DNA of 41,423 nucleotides from assembly GCA_012517355.1 (NCBI GenBank), contig JAAYVD010000011.1, forward strand, positions 1 through 41,423, in the 5' to 3' direction. This document shows, one piece after another, positions 25,827 through 33,657 of the stretch. The notes below the pieces were generated by a model. The model was not told where the DNA came from and searched no databases. It saw only the letters and a program-made list of their open reading frames with translations. Each line of letters opens with the position of its first letter. The first letter of the stretch is position 1. Origin of the DNA: Candidatus Rifleibacteriota bacterium. GTDB taxonomy: Bacteria > Muiribacteriota > Ozemobacteria > Ozemobacterales > Ozemobacteraceae. Both the position numbers and the translations under genes were made by a program.

Positions 25827-28262
25827 TCACAGCGAGGCGCGCGGGCGCGGGCCGGGCATCCAGACCTCGACGCCGAGGGCGGGCAGGTCGAAGCTGACCC
25901 CGTCCTCGTCGGCGGCGGTGACCAGCATCTCCCGCCGCGAGAAATCCTGCGGCCCGAACCGCCGGTGGTCGCCGATGGCCCGCAACCACAGCCCGGGGGG
26001 CAGCTTCACGTGGAAGGTGGCGTGGGCGTGGGACTCGGCGTTGAAGAGCACCAGCAGCGGGGAAGGCGCGTCCCCCCCGGCTTCCGGCGACCCCGTCGGC
26101 TTCCAGTACAGGCCGACCGCCCCGGGCTTGGATCCGTCGATCCGTTCGGCGGTCCGGCAGGTGGCCGATCCGGCCTCCCGCAGGATCCGGCCGGCTTCCG
26201 ACCGGCGGAAGGCGATCAGGTCGGCGTAGAACCGGAAAGCCGCCGCGTTCTTCTCCCGCAGCCCGTAATCGACCGTGTTGACCTCGTCGCCGGCGTTGTA
26301 GCTGTTGTGGTTCCCCCGCTTGCTGCGCAGCATCTCCTGCCCCTGCGCCAGCATCGGGATGCCCGGGCTCAGCAGCACCGCCGCCGCGCAAAACAGGTTC
26401 CGCTTCACGTCGGTCTCGGAATGCCGGCTGCCGTCCCGGTCGGCCCGCCGCGAGAGATGGTCGGTCAGGGTGTAGTCGTCGTGCGACTCGACGTAGTTGA
26501 CCGACTCGAGCGGGTGGTCGGTCCACAGTTCGAGCGAGCCGCGCAGCACCGGCAACAGGTCGGCGGCGGTGCCCTTGCCCAGGGCCACCTCCTTGACCCG
26601 CGTGCGGAAATCGTCGTTCCAGCTGGCCCACGAGGTGCCCCGCAGCCGCCCCTTGATCGTGCCGCGGAAGCTCCACGGCTCGGCGATCAGCAGGATGTCG
26701 GGCTTGACCTGGCGGAGCCGCTCCTCGATCGCCTGCAGGGTCTCCATGTCGAGCAGTTCGGCGAGGTCGAACCGGAACCCGTCGACGTGGTACTCCCGCA
26801 CCCAGTATTCGAGGCTGTCGAGGATCAGCCGGCGCGCCATCGGGTTCTCGCTCTTGAAGTCGTTGCCACATCCGCTGAAATTGTACAAGGTGAAATTGCC
26901 GTCGTGCCGGTAGAAGTACTTCTTGTCGAACCCCATCAACACCTGCGGGGCGCCGGTGTGGTTGTAGACGACGTCGAGCACCACGGCGAGCCCTTCGGCG
27001 TGGAGGGTGTTGACCAGCGCCTTGAACTCGTTGACCTGCCCACCCAGCGTGTGCAGGGCCAGCGAGGCTTCAGGGCAGAAGAACAGCGCCGGCATGTACC
27101 CCCAGTGGTAGGTGCTGGGCGGGTCGTCGTCGAACTCGAAGACGGGCAGGAACTCCACGACGTTGGCCCCCAGCCGCTTGATGTGGTCGATCCCCGCCCC
27201 CGTCCCCACCGTGGCCGCCAGCCCGAGATACTTGCCACGCCGGTCAGGAACCACCTTCGCACTCGGGTGGGTGGTGAGGTCGCGCACCGACGCCTCGTAG
27301 ATCACCAGGTCGCTTTTCGGTGGCAGGTGGAACCCCTGGTCGGTCCAGCCCTGGAACCCGTGCCCGGGGGCCGCCGGGTCGACCAGGATCGACGGCCCGT
27401 TGTGGAAGACGGCGGCCCGCCCCCACGGGTCGGGCCACAGCCGCCCGGGCTGGAACCCCTCGCCCTCGCCGGCGGGGCCTTCCACCGTGAACCCGTAGTA
27501 GGTGCCCCAGGGAAGGCCCGGCAGGCGCATCTCCCAGACCCCGTCGGCATCCCGCTTCCCCTCGACGGTGCCCAGCGGTCGCTCGCGCAGGGGGTCGGCG
27601 AAATGGTGCAGCACCACCTTCCAGGCCCGTGGGGCGAACACGCGGAACACCAGCGAGGGGGGATTCCCCTCCACCCGCGGCCCGAGCGGCTTGTCCGACT
27701 GGAACCCGCGCCGGAACAGCCCGTCGGGGTGGACCGGCCGGACCACCGGCTTGTCGCCCAGGCCCCGCACTTCCAGGCGAAGGTTGGCGGTGGGATCGAG
27801 ATCACGGCAGTGAAGGTCGATCTCCTCCCCGCGGCCGTGCAGGCCCTCCCGGCGGGTGAGCCCGAGGACGGTCCCGTGCGGCAGGAGGCGGAAGGTCTCC
27901 TTCTCCAGGAACTGGGGAAGCGCGGCCAGGGGGCTGAACTGCACCCGTACCGTGACCGCGTCCTCCAGCATCACCATGACGATGCCGCCGGTCGGGTCGG
28001 TGAGCCCGCCCTTCTCGTCGAGGAAGAAGGTGCGGTTCGGCCCTGGCTCCCAGTCGCCGTCGACGATGAACTTGAACTCGTGCCGCCCGGGGCCCACCCC
28101 GGCCAGCGAGAGGACCCACCGGCCCTCGCCCTTGTGGGTCATCCGTCCCGCCGCTGGGTCGAACCGGCCCTTGGCGGAGCCCGCCCAGTCGTTGAAATCC
28201 CCTCCGACCGACACCGTCTTGGCCGCCGGGGACCGGTACTCCAGCTGGGCGGGCCTGGTCAT
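25827..28262 (-). CDS. GH13 glycogen-debranching/pullulanase-type hydrolase with CBM48 modules
   Basis: An 811-residue alpha-glucan hydrolase. Residues 5-100 are an AMPK/CBM48-like glycogen-binding module (VGGDFNDWAG, HEFKFIVDGDWEP). Residues about 200-290 form a second CBM48 (LVFRVFAPRAWKVVLH). The (beta/alpha)8 domain starts around residue 318 (SDLVIYEASVRDLT). GH13 catalytic motifs are DVVYNHT (430-436), DGFRFDLAEL with nucleophile Asp499, LLIAEPW with acid/base Glu528, and NYVESHDDYT with His594/Asp595. No signal peptide is seen, so it acts on internal glycogen or imported malto-oligosaccharides. The layout resembles pullulanase/GlgX more than alpha-amylase, with YHWGYMP where pullulanases have YDWGYDP. 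It begins 3 bases after the cyclic-nucleotide-binding gene, hence coexpression. Confidence 0.92.
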   Translation of the reverse strand: MTRPAQLEYRSPAAKTVSVGGDFNDWAGSAKGRFDPAAGRMTHKGEGRWVLSLAGVGPGRHEFKFIVDGDWEPGPNRTFFLDEKGGLTDPTGGIVMVMLEDAVTVRVQFSPLAALPQFLEKETFRLLPHGTVLGLTRREGLHGRGEEIDLHCRDLDPTANLRLEVRGLGDKPVVRPVHPDGLFRRGFQSDKPLGPRVEGNPPSLVFRVFAPRAWKVVLHHFADPLRERPLGTVEGKRDADGVWEMRLPGLPWGTYYGFTVEGPAGEGEGFQPGRLWPDPWGRAAVFHNGPSILVDPAAPGHGFQGWTDQGFHLPPKSDLVIYEASVRDLTTHPSAKVVPDRRGKYLGLAATVGTGAGIDHIKRLGANVVEFLPVFEFDDDPPSTYHWGYMPALFFCPEASLALHTLGGQVNEFKALVNTLHAEGLAVVLDVVYNHTGAPQVLMGFDKKYFYRHDGNFTLYNFSGCGNDFKSENPMARRLILDSLEYWVREYHVDGFRFDLAELLDMETLQAIEERLRQVKPDILLIAEPWSFRGTIKGRLRGTSWASWNDDFRTRVKEVALGKGTAADLLPVLRGSLELWTDHPLESVNYVESHDDYTLTDHLSRRADRDGSRHSETDVKRNLFCAAAVLLSPGIPMLAQGQEMLRSKRGNHNSYNAGDEVNTVDYGLREKNAAAFRFYADLIAFRRSEAGRILREAGSATCRTAERIDGSKPGAVGLYWKPTGSPEAGGDAPSPLLVLFNAESHAHATFHVKLPPGLWLRAIGDHRRFGPQDFSRREMLVTAADEDGVSFDLPALGVEVWMPGPRPRASL

Positions 28263-28265
28263 GGC

Positions 28266-28916
28266 TCAGAAATGCCCGTAGCGGTCGGCCAGGTGGATGG
28301 CCTTGATCTGGTGGAAGGGGACGAGGATGAGCTTGCCCTTCACGTCGATCTTCATCAGCGGGAAGTTCTGGGTCTTGTCGGCATACTTGATGGTGCAGAT
28401 GTAGTCGATGTCGCTGGTCGTGGCGAGCCGCACCTGCTGCCCCGCCAGGATCAGCTCGTTGATCGTGTGCTCGGAAGACTTCATGTCGAGGCCTTCGTTG
28501 ACCGCCCGGAATTTCCGGCTCAGCTCGCGGGTCAGCTGCATCAGCAGGTCGACGGCCAGGGTGGGGTTCTGCTTCCGGATGATCTGGAAGTGCTCGGCGG
28601 TGAACTTGGCGATCTTCACCTGGCCCACTGCCGTGGCGCTGGCCGAGCGGACCATGCTGTCGACGAACGCCACCTCGCCGAACAGGTCGTGCTTGTCGAG
28701 GACGGTGAGGATCTTGACCGCCCCGGCCAGCACCTTGTGGATCTTGACCCGCCCGCTGATGACGAAGAACAGGGAGGTCGACTGGGCGTTCTCGTCGATG
28801 ATCACCTGGTTGTCCTCGAACGTGATCTCTTCCATCAGGTCCGCCAGCTGACCCAGGTCGTCCATGGAAAACGCGCCCAGGACCTCGAACTCTTTCAGCT
28901 TCTCTGCCAACGACAT
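28266..28916 (-). CDS. Cyclic-nucleotide-binding protein with a beta-rich C-terminal domain
   Basis: A 216-residue protein. Residues about 10-130 form a CRP/FNR-type ligand-binding barrel: ITFEDNQVIIDENAQSTSLF, FFVISGRVKIHK, and the phosphate-binding cassette FGEVAFVDSMVRSASATA, which retains the Glu and Arg that hold cyclic nucleotide. A helix follows (LAVDLLMQLTRELSRKF), but there is no helix-turn-helix. Instead, residues about 165-214 form a predicted beta-strand domain (VRLATTSDIDYICTIKY; GKLILVPFHQIKAIHL). It is therefore not an ordinary CRP-like transcription factor; the tail could bind RNA, protein or glucan. It heads the GH13/DUF5071/SpeE-like operon behind a clear promoter, with AGGAGG upstream of the ATG. 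Confidence 0.88.
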   Translation of the reverse strand: MSLAEKLKEFEVLGAFSMDDLGQLADLMEEITFEDNQVIIDENAQSTSLFFVISGRVKIHKVLAGAVKILTVLDKHDLFGEVAFVDSMVRSASATAVGQVKIAKFTAEHFQIIRKQNPTLAVDLLMQLTRELSRKFRAVNEGLDMKSSEHTINELILAGQQVRLATTSDIDYICTIKYADKTQNFPLMKIDVKGKLILVPFHQIKAIHLADRYGHF

Positions 28917-28998
28917 GCATGTTCCTCCTGCTCACGATTGTCCGGTTCCCGGGGCGGGGGCCACCACGCACGCGGCGGCCCCGGGGCGGCACCGCCCG

Positions 28999-29027
28999 AT
29001 TGTAACAGGCTCCCGTTGTTGAGGCAA
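28999..29027 (-). promoter_or_regulatory. Promoter of the cyclic-nucleotide/GH13 operon
   Basis: On the minus strand TTGCCT (29027-29022), a 17-bp spacer and TACAAT (29004-28999), about 80 bases before the ATG at 28916. The dispersed repeat copy 2 begins about 75 bases upstream. Confidence 0.7.
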
Positions 29028-29100
29028 ATCCCGGCCAGGGATTCCAGGGACCAGGGATTCCCCTGCAAGACAGGGTGCGGGGAAGCCAAACAGCCATTTT

Positions 29101-29220
29101 CACGCATCGATCCGACGCTTTTCTGATGAACAGGGATGTCCGCAAGCCTCGACCCCATCGGCAAGTCAGACCGGAACCGCCCCGGAAACCGTTTCAGGGA
29201 TCCGTGTGAGATTGCCTGGA
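29101..29220. repeat. Dispersed intergenic repeat, copy 2
   Basis: Aligns with 2442-2559 across about 118 bases in the same orientation, with the block GCTTTTCTGATGAACAGGGA identical. It lies in the divergent region between the minus-strand promoter at 28999-29027 and the plus-strand gene at 29296. Confidence 0.7.
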
Positions 29221-29295
29221 AACAAACGCCCCCGGTCGGGCTTCCCGGCCGGCTGTGGTATCCTGGGGAAGATCCATTCCCGCCGGAGGACGACC

Positions 29296-30129
29296 ATGGC
29301 TGAGGTCCCCGTCAGCCCCGAACGCCTGCGCAGCCTGACCCGCCACCTCGAGCAGGTCTTCCTCCCCACCCCCAAGCCTCCTTCCGAAGCCGAGCGACGG
29401 TACCTGGCCCTGTCGGCCGCCGGCTTCCTGGTGGGTTTCCTCGCCGCCGTCGCGTTCGCCGCCGGCCTCGCCTACCTGGTGCCCACCTTTCTCATCCAGA
29501 TGGGGTATTTCACCGGGATCTTCCGGCGCCCCGTCTGGTACGGCCGGGGTGACGTCGAGGAGTTCTCCCTGGCCGCCCTTCGCTCCTGTAGCCAGTTCCT
29601 GGTGGTCCTGGTCGTCCTGGCCGGGGTAGCCCTGCTGGTGACCAGCTGGCGGGAGTTCCGGGACCGCCGCACCGCCCTCCTGGACGACCCGGACCTGCAC
29701 CGGAACCCGCCGCGGTCCCGTCCCTGGCTCCATGCCATCTTCCGCCTGGCCCGGTTCCTGCCCGACCTGTTCTGGCAGAATGCGCTGGCCGCGTGGTTTC
29801 CCGACCGGGCCGTGGCCGGTTCCCCCTACGCCCGGCCGGCGGCCGCCCTGCTGGTCCTGCTCGCCCGGGGAGCCTTCCCCCCCGATGGCGGCCTTCCCTT
29901 CGCGCCTCTTGAGGAGCTCGTCGGGCCCGTCGACCGGCCCGTCGGGCAGGAGGCCTTCCGGCTGCTGGTGCGGTCCAACCTGGTCGCCGAAAAGATGCAG
30001 CTGGACCGCCAGGGCCGTGAGTATCCCGTGACCGTCCTCACCGAGACCGGGAGGGCGGTGGCCAGGAAGTTCGAATTGATCGCGGAGGCCGGGCCCGCCC
30101 CGACCCCTGCCAGGAGGGAACCATCATGA
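29296..30129 (+). CDS. Two-pass membrane protein, function unknown
   Basis: A 277-residue protein with GGAGG 6 bases before the ATG. Residues about 40-65 (LALSAAGFLVGFLAAVAFAAG) and 98-116 (FLVVLVVLAGVALLVTSW) are membrane segments with a short loop between them. The remainder, residues 118-277, is a cytoplasmic or periplasmic soluble domain with ARPAAALLVLLARGAFPPDG, EELVGPVDRPVGQEAFRLL and VTVLTETGRAVARKFELI. The last part has a winged-helix-like feel (a repeated LLVRSNLVAEK helix then strand), but no family is recognised. The stop overlaps the ankyrin gene start (ATGA), so the two are coupled. Confidence 0.8.
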   Translation: MAEVPVSPERLRSLTRHLEQVFLPTPKPPSEAERRYLALSAAGFLVGFLAAVAFAAGLAYLVPTFLIQMGYFTGIFRRPVWYGRGDVEEFSLAALRSCSQFLVVLVVLAGVALLVTSWREFRDRRTALLDDPDLHRNPPRSRPWLHAIFRLARFLPDLFWQNALAAWFPDRAVAGSPYARPAAALLVLLARGAFPPDGGLPFAPLEELVGPVDRPVGQEAFRLLVRSNLVAEKMQLDRQGREYPVTVLTETGRAVARKFELIAEAGPAPTPARREPS

Positions 30130-30890
30130 AAAACCGGCCAGCCGGGGACCTCAGCTGGTGGGTCTACTTCCTCTTCATCATGGTCGGGGTGATGGTTGAA
30201 CTCACCTCGCACAAAACGCCCCCTGCCGCGCCCGCCCGGCCCGCGACCGGCAAGGGGACGGTCATCCCCGATTTCGGCTGGCTCGACCGGCACCCGGAGT
30301 ATCGCGACCCCGGTGGCCTGTCCCGGTTGCACCTGGCGGCCGCCGCCGGCCGCCTCGACAAGGTCAGGGAATACCTGGGCGCCGACGGCACCCGCGACCT
30401 GCGCGACAAGGCCGGCCGCACCCCGCTGATGGTGGCCCTCCAGGAGAAAAAGGAGGATGTCGCGGTGCTCCTGTTCCGCCGCGATGCCGATCTGAAGATC
30501 CCCGACGCGAAAGGCAAGAGCCCGCTGATGGCCGCGATCCACGGCGGGATGCCGCAGCTCGCCCAGGCCATGATCGAGGCCGGCAGCGACATCCACCAGG
30601 TCAACGGGAAGGGGCTGACCGCCCTCCACTGCGCCGCCGAGGTGGGTGACGTCTCGACCGCCGAGGTCCTGCTGCGCCGGGGCGCCGACGTCAACGCCGT
30701 CTACATCAACGGTTGGACCCCCCTGCATTTCGCGGCGCAGAACGGCCACCGCGAGATCACCGAGTTCCTCCTCGCCAAGGGGGCCGATTCCACCCGCCGG
30801 CTGACCTTCGGATGGCTCGCCATCGACCTGGCCCGGGCCCATGGGCACGCGGGCATCGCCGACCTCCTGGCCCGCCGGGTCGAGAAGTAG
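30126..30890 (+). CDS. Membrane-anchored ankyrin-repeat protein
   Basis: A 254-residue protein with an N-terminal transmembrane helix (WWVYFLFIMVGVMVELT, residues 11-27) acting as signal anchor, then a Pro/Ala linker. From about residue 64 it is built of roughly five ankyrin repeats: GLSRLHLAAAAGRLDKV, GRTPLMVALQEKKEDVAVLL, GKSPLMAAIHGGMPQLAQAM, GLTALHCAAEVGDVSTAEVL and GWTPLHFAAQNGHREITEFL, followed by a degenerate last repeat. Ankyrin arrays bind proteins; here the domain would lie on the outer side of the inner membrane. It is coupled to the two-pass membrane protein upstream and is probably its partner. Confidence 0.9.
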   Translation: MKNRPAGDLSWWVYFLFIMVGVMVELTSHKTPPAAPARPATGKGTVIPDFGWLDRHPEYRDPGGLSRLHLAAAAGRLDKVREYLGADGTRDLRDKAGRTPLMVALQEKKEDVAVLLFRRDADLKIPDAKGKSPLMAAIHGGMPQLAQAMIEAGSDIHQVNGKGLTALHCAAEVGDVSTAEVLLRRGADVNAVYINGWTPLHFAAQNGHREITEFLLAKGADSTRRLTFGWLAIDLARAHGHAGIADLLARRVEK

Positions 30891-30945
30891 GAAGGGCCGG
30901 GGGGGCGTCGGGTCCTGACCGGGAAGCCGGGCGCGGTCCGCCCGA

Positions 30946-31758
30946 TCAGCGTTTCCCCACCGACAGGTGGAAGAGGGGCTCGCCGTCGATCGTGAAACTG
31001 GCGATGATCTGCTGCCCCTCGGGGCCGGTGACCCATGCCACCAGCCGGTTGGCCAGCCCGGTCTTGGCGGTGGGGACCTTCTCCTGCGACACGGCCATGA
31101 TGGCGTAGGAGTTCTTCAGTTCGGCCGGGTTCTCGTAGATGACCGCGAGGGGAAGCTTCTGCCGCATGAACAGCCAGGTGGCGCGGTCGCACAGCGTGTA
31201 GCCCTTCTTTTCGAAGGCCAGTTGCAGCGTTTCGGCCATGCCCTGGCCCGTCTCCAGGTAGGCCGCGCCGGCCGGCCGGGTGCCGGCCGCCTGCCACAGG
31301 TCGAGCTCGCGCTGGTGGGTGCCCGACTGGTCGCCCCGCGAAGCGAACGGCTGGCCCGACGAGGCGATGGCCTGGAAGGCCTCCCCCGCGCTCCTGGCCG
31401 TGGCGGCTCCGGCCGGGTCCCCCGCCGGGCCGAGAAGCAGAAAGTCGTTGTACATCAGGTCCCAGGCGTTGGTGCCGAAGCCGTCGGCGATGAACCGGTC
31501 TTCCAGCGCGCGGGAATGGGCCAGCACCGCATCGGCATCCCCGTTGCGGGCCAGCTCGAACGCCTTTCCCGTCCCCACCGCGATCGGCCTGACCTGGATT
31601 CCGGTGGCTTCCTGGAAGGCGGGCAGCAGGACGTCGAGCAGCCCGGTGATCTGGACCGAGGTCGTCGTCGACAGGACCAGGCTGCCCGAGGCGGTCTGGG
31701 CCGCCAGGGGAAAGGCGAGGCTGGCGGTCAGCAACAGGACGGACAGGAATCGTCGCAT
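30946..31758 (-). CDS. tupA: Tungstate-binding periplasmic protein TupA-like
   Basis: A 270-residue ABC-transporter binding protein for tungstate-like oxyanions. The signal peptide is MRRFLSVLLLTASLAFPLAA. The mature protein opens with LVLSTTTSVQITGLLDVLLP, whose TTTS contacts the oxyanion in TupA/PstS-like proteins. Further family patterns are AVGTGKAFELARNGDADAVL, DRFIADGFG and FASRGDQSGTHQRELDLW, then LETGQGMAETLQ. GGAGG lies 10 bases before the ATG at 31758. No TupB permease or TupC ATPase genes are adjacent, so its transporter must lie elsewhere or be missing. A longer frame to 31911 is not supported because the signal peptide fixes the start. Confidence 0.88.
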   Translation of the reverse strand: MRRFLSVLLLTASLAFPLAAQTASGSLVLSTTTSVQITGLLDVLLPAFQEATGIQVRPIAVGTGKAFELARNGDADAVLAHSRALEDRFIADGFGTNAWDLMYNDFLLLGPAGDPAGAATARSAGEAFQAIASSGQPFASRGDQSGTHQRELDLWQAAGTRPAGAAYLETGQGMAETLQLAFEKKGYTLCDRATWLFMRQKLPLAVIYENPAELKNSYAIMAVSQEKVPTAKTGLANRLVAWVTGPEGQQIIASFTIDGEPLFHLSVGKR

Positions 31759-32161
31759 GGGGTCCGAGCCTCCAGTCTGGCGGATTGGCGTCAGGGCTTG
31801 ATCACCCGGATTTGCTGCCCGGCGTGGACCGGGCGGTCGATGAGGAAATCGTCCGGCGGCCAGACCTGGCCTCCCGGGTTGGTGGGGGAACCGATCGGTG
31901 ACGGGAGCCATGGTAACATCTGACTCGCCCCGATTCCAGGAGCTCTCCTGGCTCTCTGGCCTCCTTCAACACCAAAAACCGACGCGCCCGGTCCGAAGAC
32001 CGGGCGGCCGGAGAGGGAAACCGGATCGGGGCCGGGAGGCCCCCCCGGTGTTGGGTGAAACCTCTGTTGCGCGCCGCCAACCGTGGCGGCAAATGGGCAC
32101 TTCCGACATCGTGCCGGTCGGGTTCCCGAAGCACTCGCCCCGGGGCCCTGGTGGGGAGGGG
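31759..32161. other. Intergenic region upstream of tupA
   Basis: Mostly no gene. On the minus strand an open 42-residue frame starting near 31919 ends at 31791 with WPPDDFLIDRPVHAGQQIRV, which looks like the tail of a LysM-type domain and could be a gene remnant. The hairpin at 31985-32006 lies between this and the micro-ORFs. Confidence 0.35.
31985..32006 (-). terminator. Terminator downstream of the tandem micro-ORFs
   Basis: CGCCCGGTC/GACCGGGCG, 9-bp perfect stem; on the minus strand the loop is TTCG and it is followed by CGTCGGTTTTTGG. A UUCG tetraloop plus T-run is a good intrinsic terminator for the transcript carrying the two micro-ORFs. Confidence 0.65.
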
Positions 32162-32266
32162 TCACCGGCCTTCTCTGGCCGGGGGGAACGGGAGTTCCCA
32201 ATCGGGCTCCCGTTGGATGGCGATCAACCAGCGCTGGAACCAGACCAGGATGCTGATATCGAACAT
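32162..32266 (-). CDS. Tandem micro-protein gene A (34 residues)
   Basis: A 34-residue frame, too short for usual gene calling. AAAGGAGG lies 6 bases before the ATG at 32266. The protein starts MFDISILVWFQRWLIAIQRE, an amphipathic or membrane-active-looking helix with three aromatic residues and alternating basic positions, then a Pro-rich tail. Residues 1-20 align with the neighbouring micro-protein B (W9, F10, Q11, W13, I15, Q18-R19-E20 identical). The leader is also shared (GTTCC-NNCGAAAGGAGGAACA). The last codons can fold into a CCGGCC/GGCCGG hairpin (32165-32182). No family is recognised. Small leader peptides, toxin-like peptides or membrane-protein modulators are possible; function unknown. 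Confidence 0.65.
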   Translation of the reverse strand: MFDISILVWFQRWLIAIQREPDWELPFPPAREGR

Positions 32267-32356
32267 GGTGTTCCTCCTTTCGTTGGAACCGGACCCCGGA
32301 CCCCTCCCCGATGGACTTTCCATTGAACGAGGGGCCCGGATGACGATGGACGTTCC

Positions 32357-32443
32357 TCATGACGAGGGATGCGTGGTCCGCACTTCACGCTGAAGCCGGA
32401 TCATCCAGTTTTGGAACCAGATCAACAGAGCTGTGTCCAACAT
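32357..32443 (-). CDS. Tandem micro-protein gene B (28 residues)
   Basis: A 28-residue frame upstream of gene A in the same orientation. AAAGGAGG lies 8 bases before the ATG at 32443. It begins MLDTALLIWFQNWMIRLQRE and ends in a short polar tail (VRTTHPSS). It shares the WFQ-W-I--QRE core and the D at position 3 with gene A, while synonymous positions differ widely, as expected for two genes kept under protein-level selection. The 90-base spacing between them contains a repeat of the leader. Gene order on the minus strand is B then A then the terminator at 31985-32006. No similar frame was found elsewhere in the window. Confidence 0.65.
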   Translation of the reverse strand: MLDTALLIWFQNWMIRLQREVRTTHPSS

Positions 32444-32656
32444 GACCTGTTCCTCCTTTCGACGGAACTGGCCAGACATACGCATTATCCATGCCAATGG
32501 GTGGATGAGGCCTCATTCAGAGCCGAAGTCGCCGGGCGTGCTCCTGGTGACCTTTGTTGGGAGCTGATCTGCGTTCAGGCGATGCGTCCGAACCCTCACT
32601 GCCAGAGCCAACCAAACCCTTCTGCTACATTTGATGTGTGCAAAAAATGAGCAAAA
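32444..32656. other. Divergent leader between micro-ORFs and nucleoside phosphorylase
   Basis: About 210 bases of lower GC content than the rest of the window, with no supported gene. It should hold the promoter for the minus-strand micro-ORFs; TAATGC near 32486 (minus strand) is a possible -10, but no matching -35 is convincing. Confidence 0.4.
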
Positions 32657-32685
32657 TTGACCGTCCAGCCGCCATCCGGTATAGT
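32657..32685 (+). promoter_or_regulatory. Promoter for the nucleoside phosphorylase
   Basis: TTGACC (32657-32662), a 17-bp spacer and TATAGT (32680-32685), about 45 bases before the ATG at 32730; AGGAG precedes the ATG. Confidence 0.75.
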
Positions 32686-32729
32686 CCCTTCTGTCTAGTC
32701 TGGGAAATCATCCCGTCAGGAGCTGAACG

Positions 32730-33458
32730 ATGCAACCACATGTGAAATTGAACGAAGGTCAGATTCCCCCCTACGTCCTGGTCTGCGGAGATCCCGCCCG
32801 GGCCGAGCAGATCGCGAAACTCTGCCAGGACCCCAAGGAACTGGCCTACAACCGCGAGTATCGCACCTTCGTCGGCACCTACGAGGGGGAGCGCGTCGCC
32901 ATCACCTCGCACGGGGTCGGTTCGGCTGGCGCCGCCATCTGCTTCGAGGAACTGATCAAGGTGGGGGCCCGCGTTCTCATCCGCGTGGGAACCTGCGGCA
33001 GCCTGACCGACCGGCTCGGCCAGGGCGACCACATCGTGGCCTCGGCGGCCGTCCGCGAGGACGGCGTCAGCAGCCTGCTGATTCCCCTCGGGTATCCGGC
33101 CGTCGCCGACCTGCAGGTCATCCAGGCCCTGGAAAAAGCCTGCCAGGCGGTGCAGGCGCCCTTCCAGCGCGGCATCATCCTGGCGTCCGACTGCTTCTAC
33201 CCGGGCCTGTTGCCCACTTCCCTCGAACTCTACAGCAAGGCCAACGTGCCCGGGGTCGAGATGGAATGTGCCACCCTGTTCGTCATCGCCTCCCTGCGCG
33301 GAGTCAAGGCGGGCGGCATCGCCACCATCGACGGCAACCCTCTCAAATGGCAGGAGGGGAACTATGACCCCCACGGCGACAAGGTGGCCAAGGGCAAGGA
33401 ACGCATGCTGAAGATCGGCCTCGCCGCCGTCGCCGACCTCAGCCGCGCCAAGGCGTGA
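32730..33458 (+). CDS. Nucleoside phosphorylase (uridine/purine, NP-I family)
   Basis: A 242-residue cytoplasmic enzyme that cleaves nucleosides with phosphate to ribose-1-phosphate and free base. Family motifs: CGDPARAEQIAKL (phosphate site, residues 19-31), THGVGSAGAAICFEELIKVG, RVGTCGSLTD (phosphate-binding Arg and Gly-rich loop), and PGVEMECATLFVIA, in which Glu-Met-Glu binds the ribose hydroxyls. The usual catalytic Asp region reads ATIDGNP. The sequence cannot by itself decide uridine versus purine preference; the VxxME pattern and overall length fit the uridine phosphorylase/DeoD group. With the TGS-kinase it suggests nucleoside salvage. It has its own good promoter and ribosome site. 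Confidence 0.88.
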   Translation: MQPHVKLNEGQIPPYVLVCGDPARAEQIAKLCQDPKELAYNREYRTFVGTYEGERVAITSHGVGSAGAAICFEELIKVGARVLIRVGTCGSLTDRLGQGDHIVASAAVREDGVSSLLIPLGYPAVADLQVIQALEKACQAVQAPFQRGIILASDCFYPGLLPTSLELYSKANVPGVEMECATLFVIASLRGVKAGGIATIDGNPLKWQEGNYDPHGDKVAKGKERMLKIGLAAVADLSRAKA

Positions 33459-33570
33459 CCCCTGACGTGCGGCTCGCGAAGCCCGCGCTCCGCGCCCCAC
33501 GCGTCGGGAATTCCCTGGTGAACCTCCCGCCGCGAGGGGCCCCCTCGCCTGGATCAACCCGGGCGTTTCG

Positions 33571-33602
33571 CGCCGCCCTCCGCGGCGGCCCGAGGGGCTT
33601 TC
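33571..33602 (+). terminator. Possible terminator after the phosphorylase
   Basis: CGCCGC/GCGGCG stem (33571-33576, 33582-33587) followed directly by a GCCC/GGGC stem and CTTT. It lies about 110 bases past the phosphorylase stop. The rest of 33459-33657 shows no gene. Confidence 0.4.
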
Positions 33603-33657
33603 CGACCTGCGGCCGGCCGGGCCCCCTCGGCCAGCCGGGGCGCGGCTGCCGCCTGCC

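Noticed and set aside
22457-25897. Very long plus-strand open frame (1146 codons)
   Set aside because: It is antisense to the spermidine-synthase-like and DUF5071 genes, and its product is Gly/Arg/Gln/Pro-rich with no motifs, as GC-rich shadow frames are.
25965-29126. Plus-strand frame of 1053 codons opposite the GH13 gene
   Set aside because: The minus strand carries all GH13 catalytic motifs and a CRP-like domain; the plus frame is a shadow.
31802-32360. Minus-strand frames overlapping micro-ORF A (110 and 189 codons)
   Set aside because: Their products are Pro/Arg/Gly-rich, and they run through the ribosome site of micro-ORF A and through the terminator hairpin.
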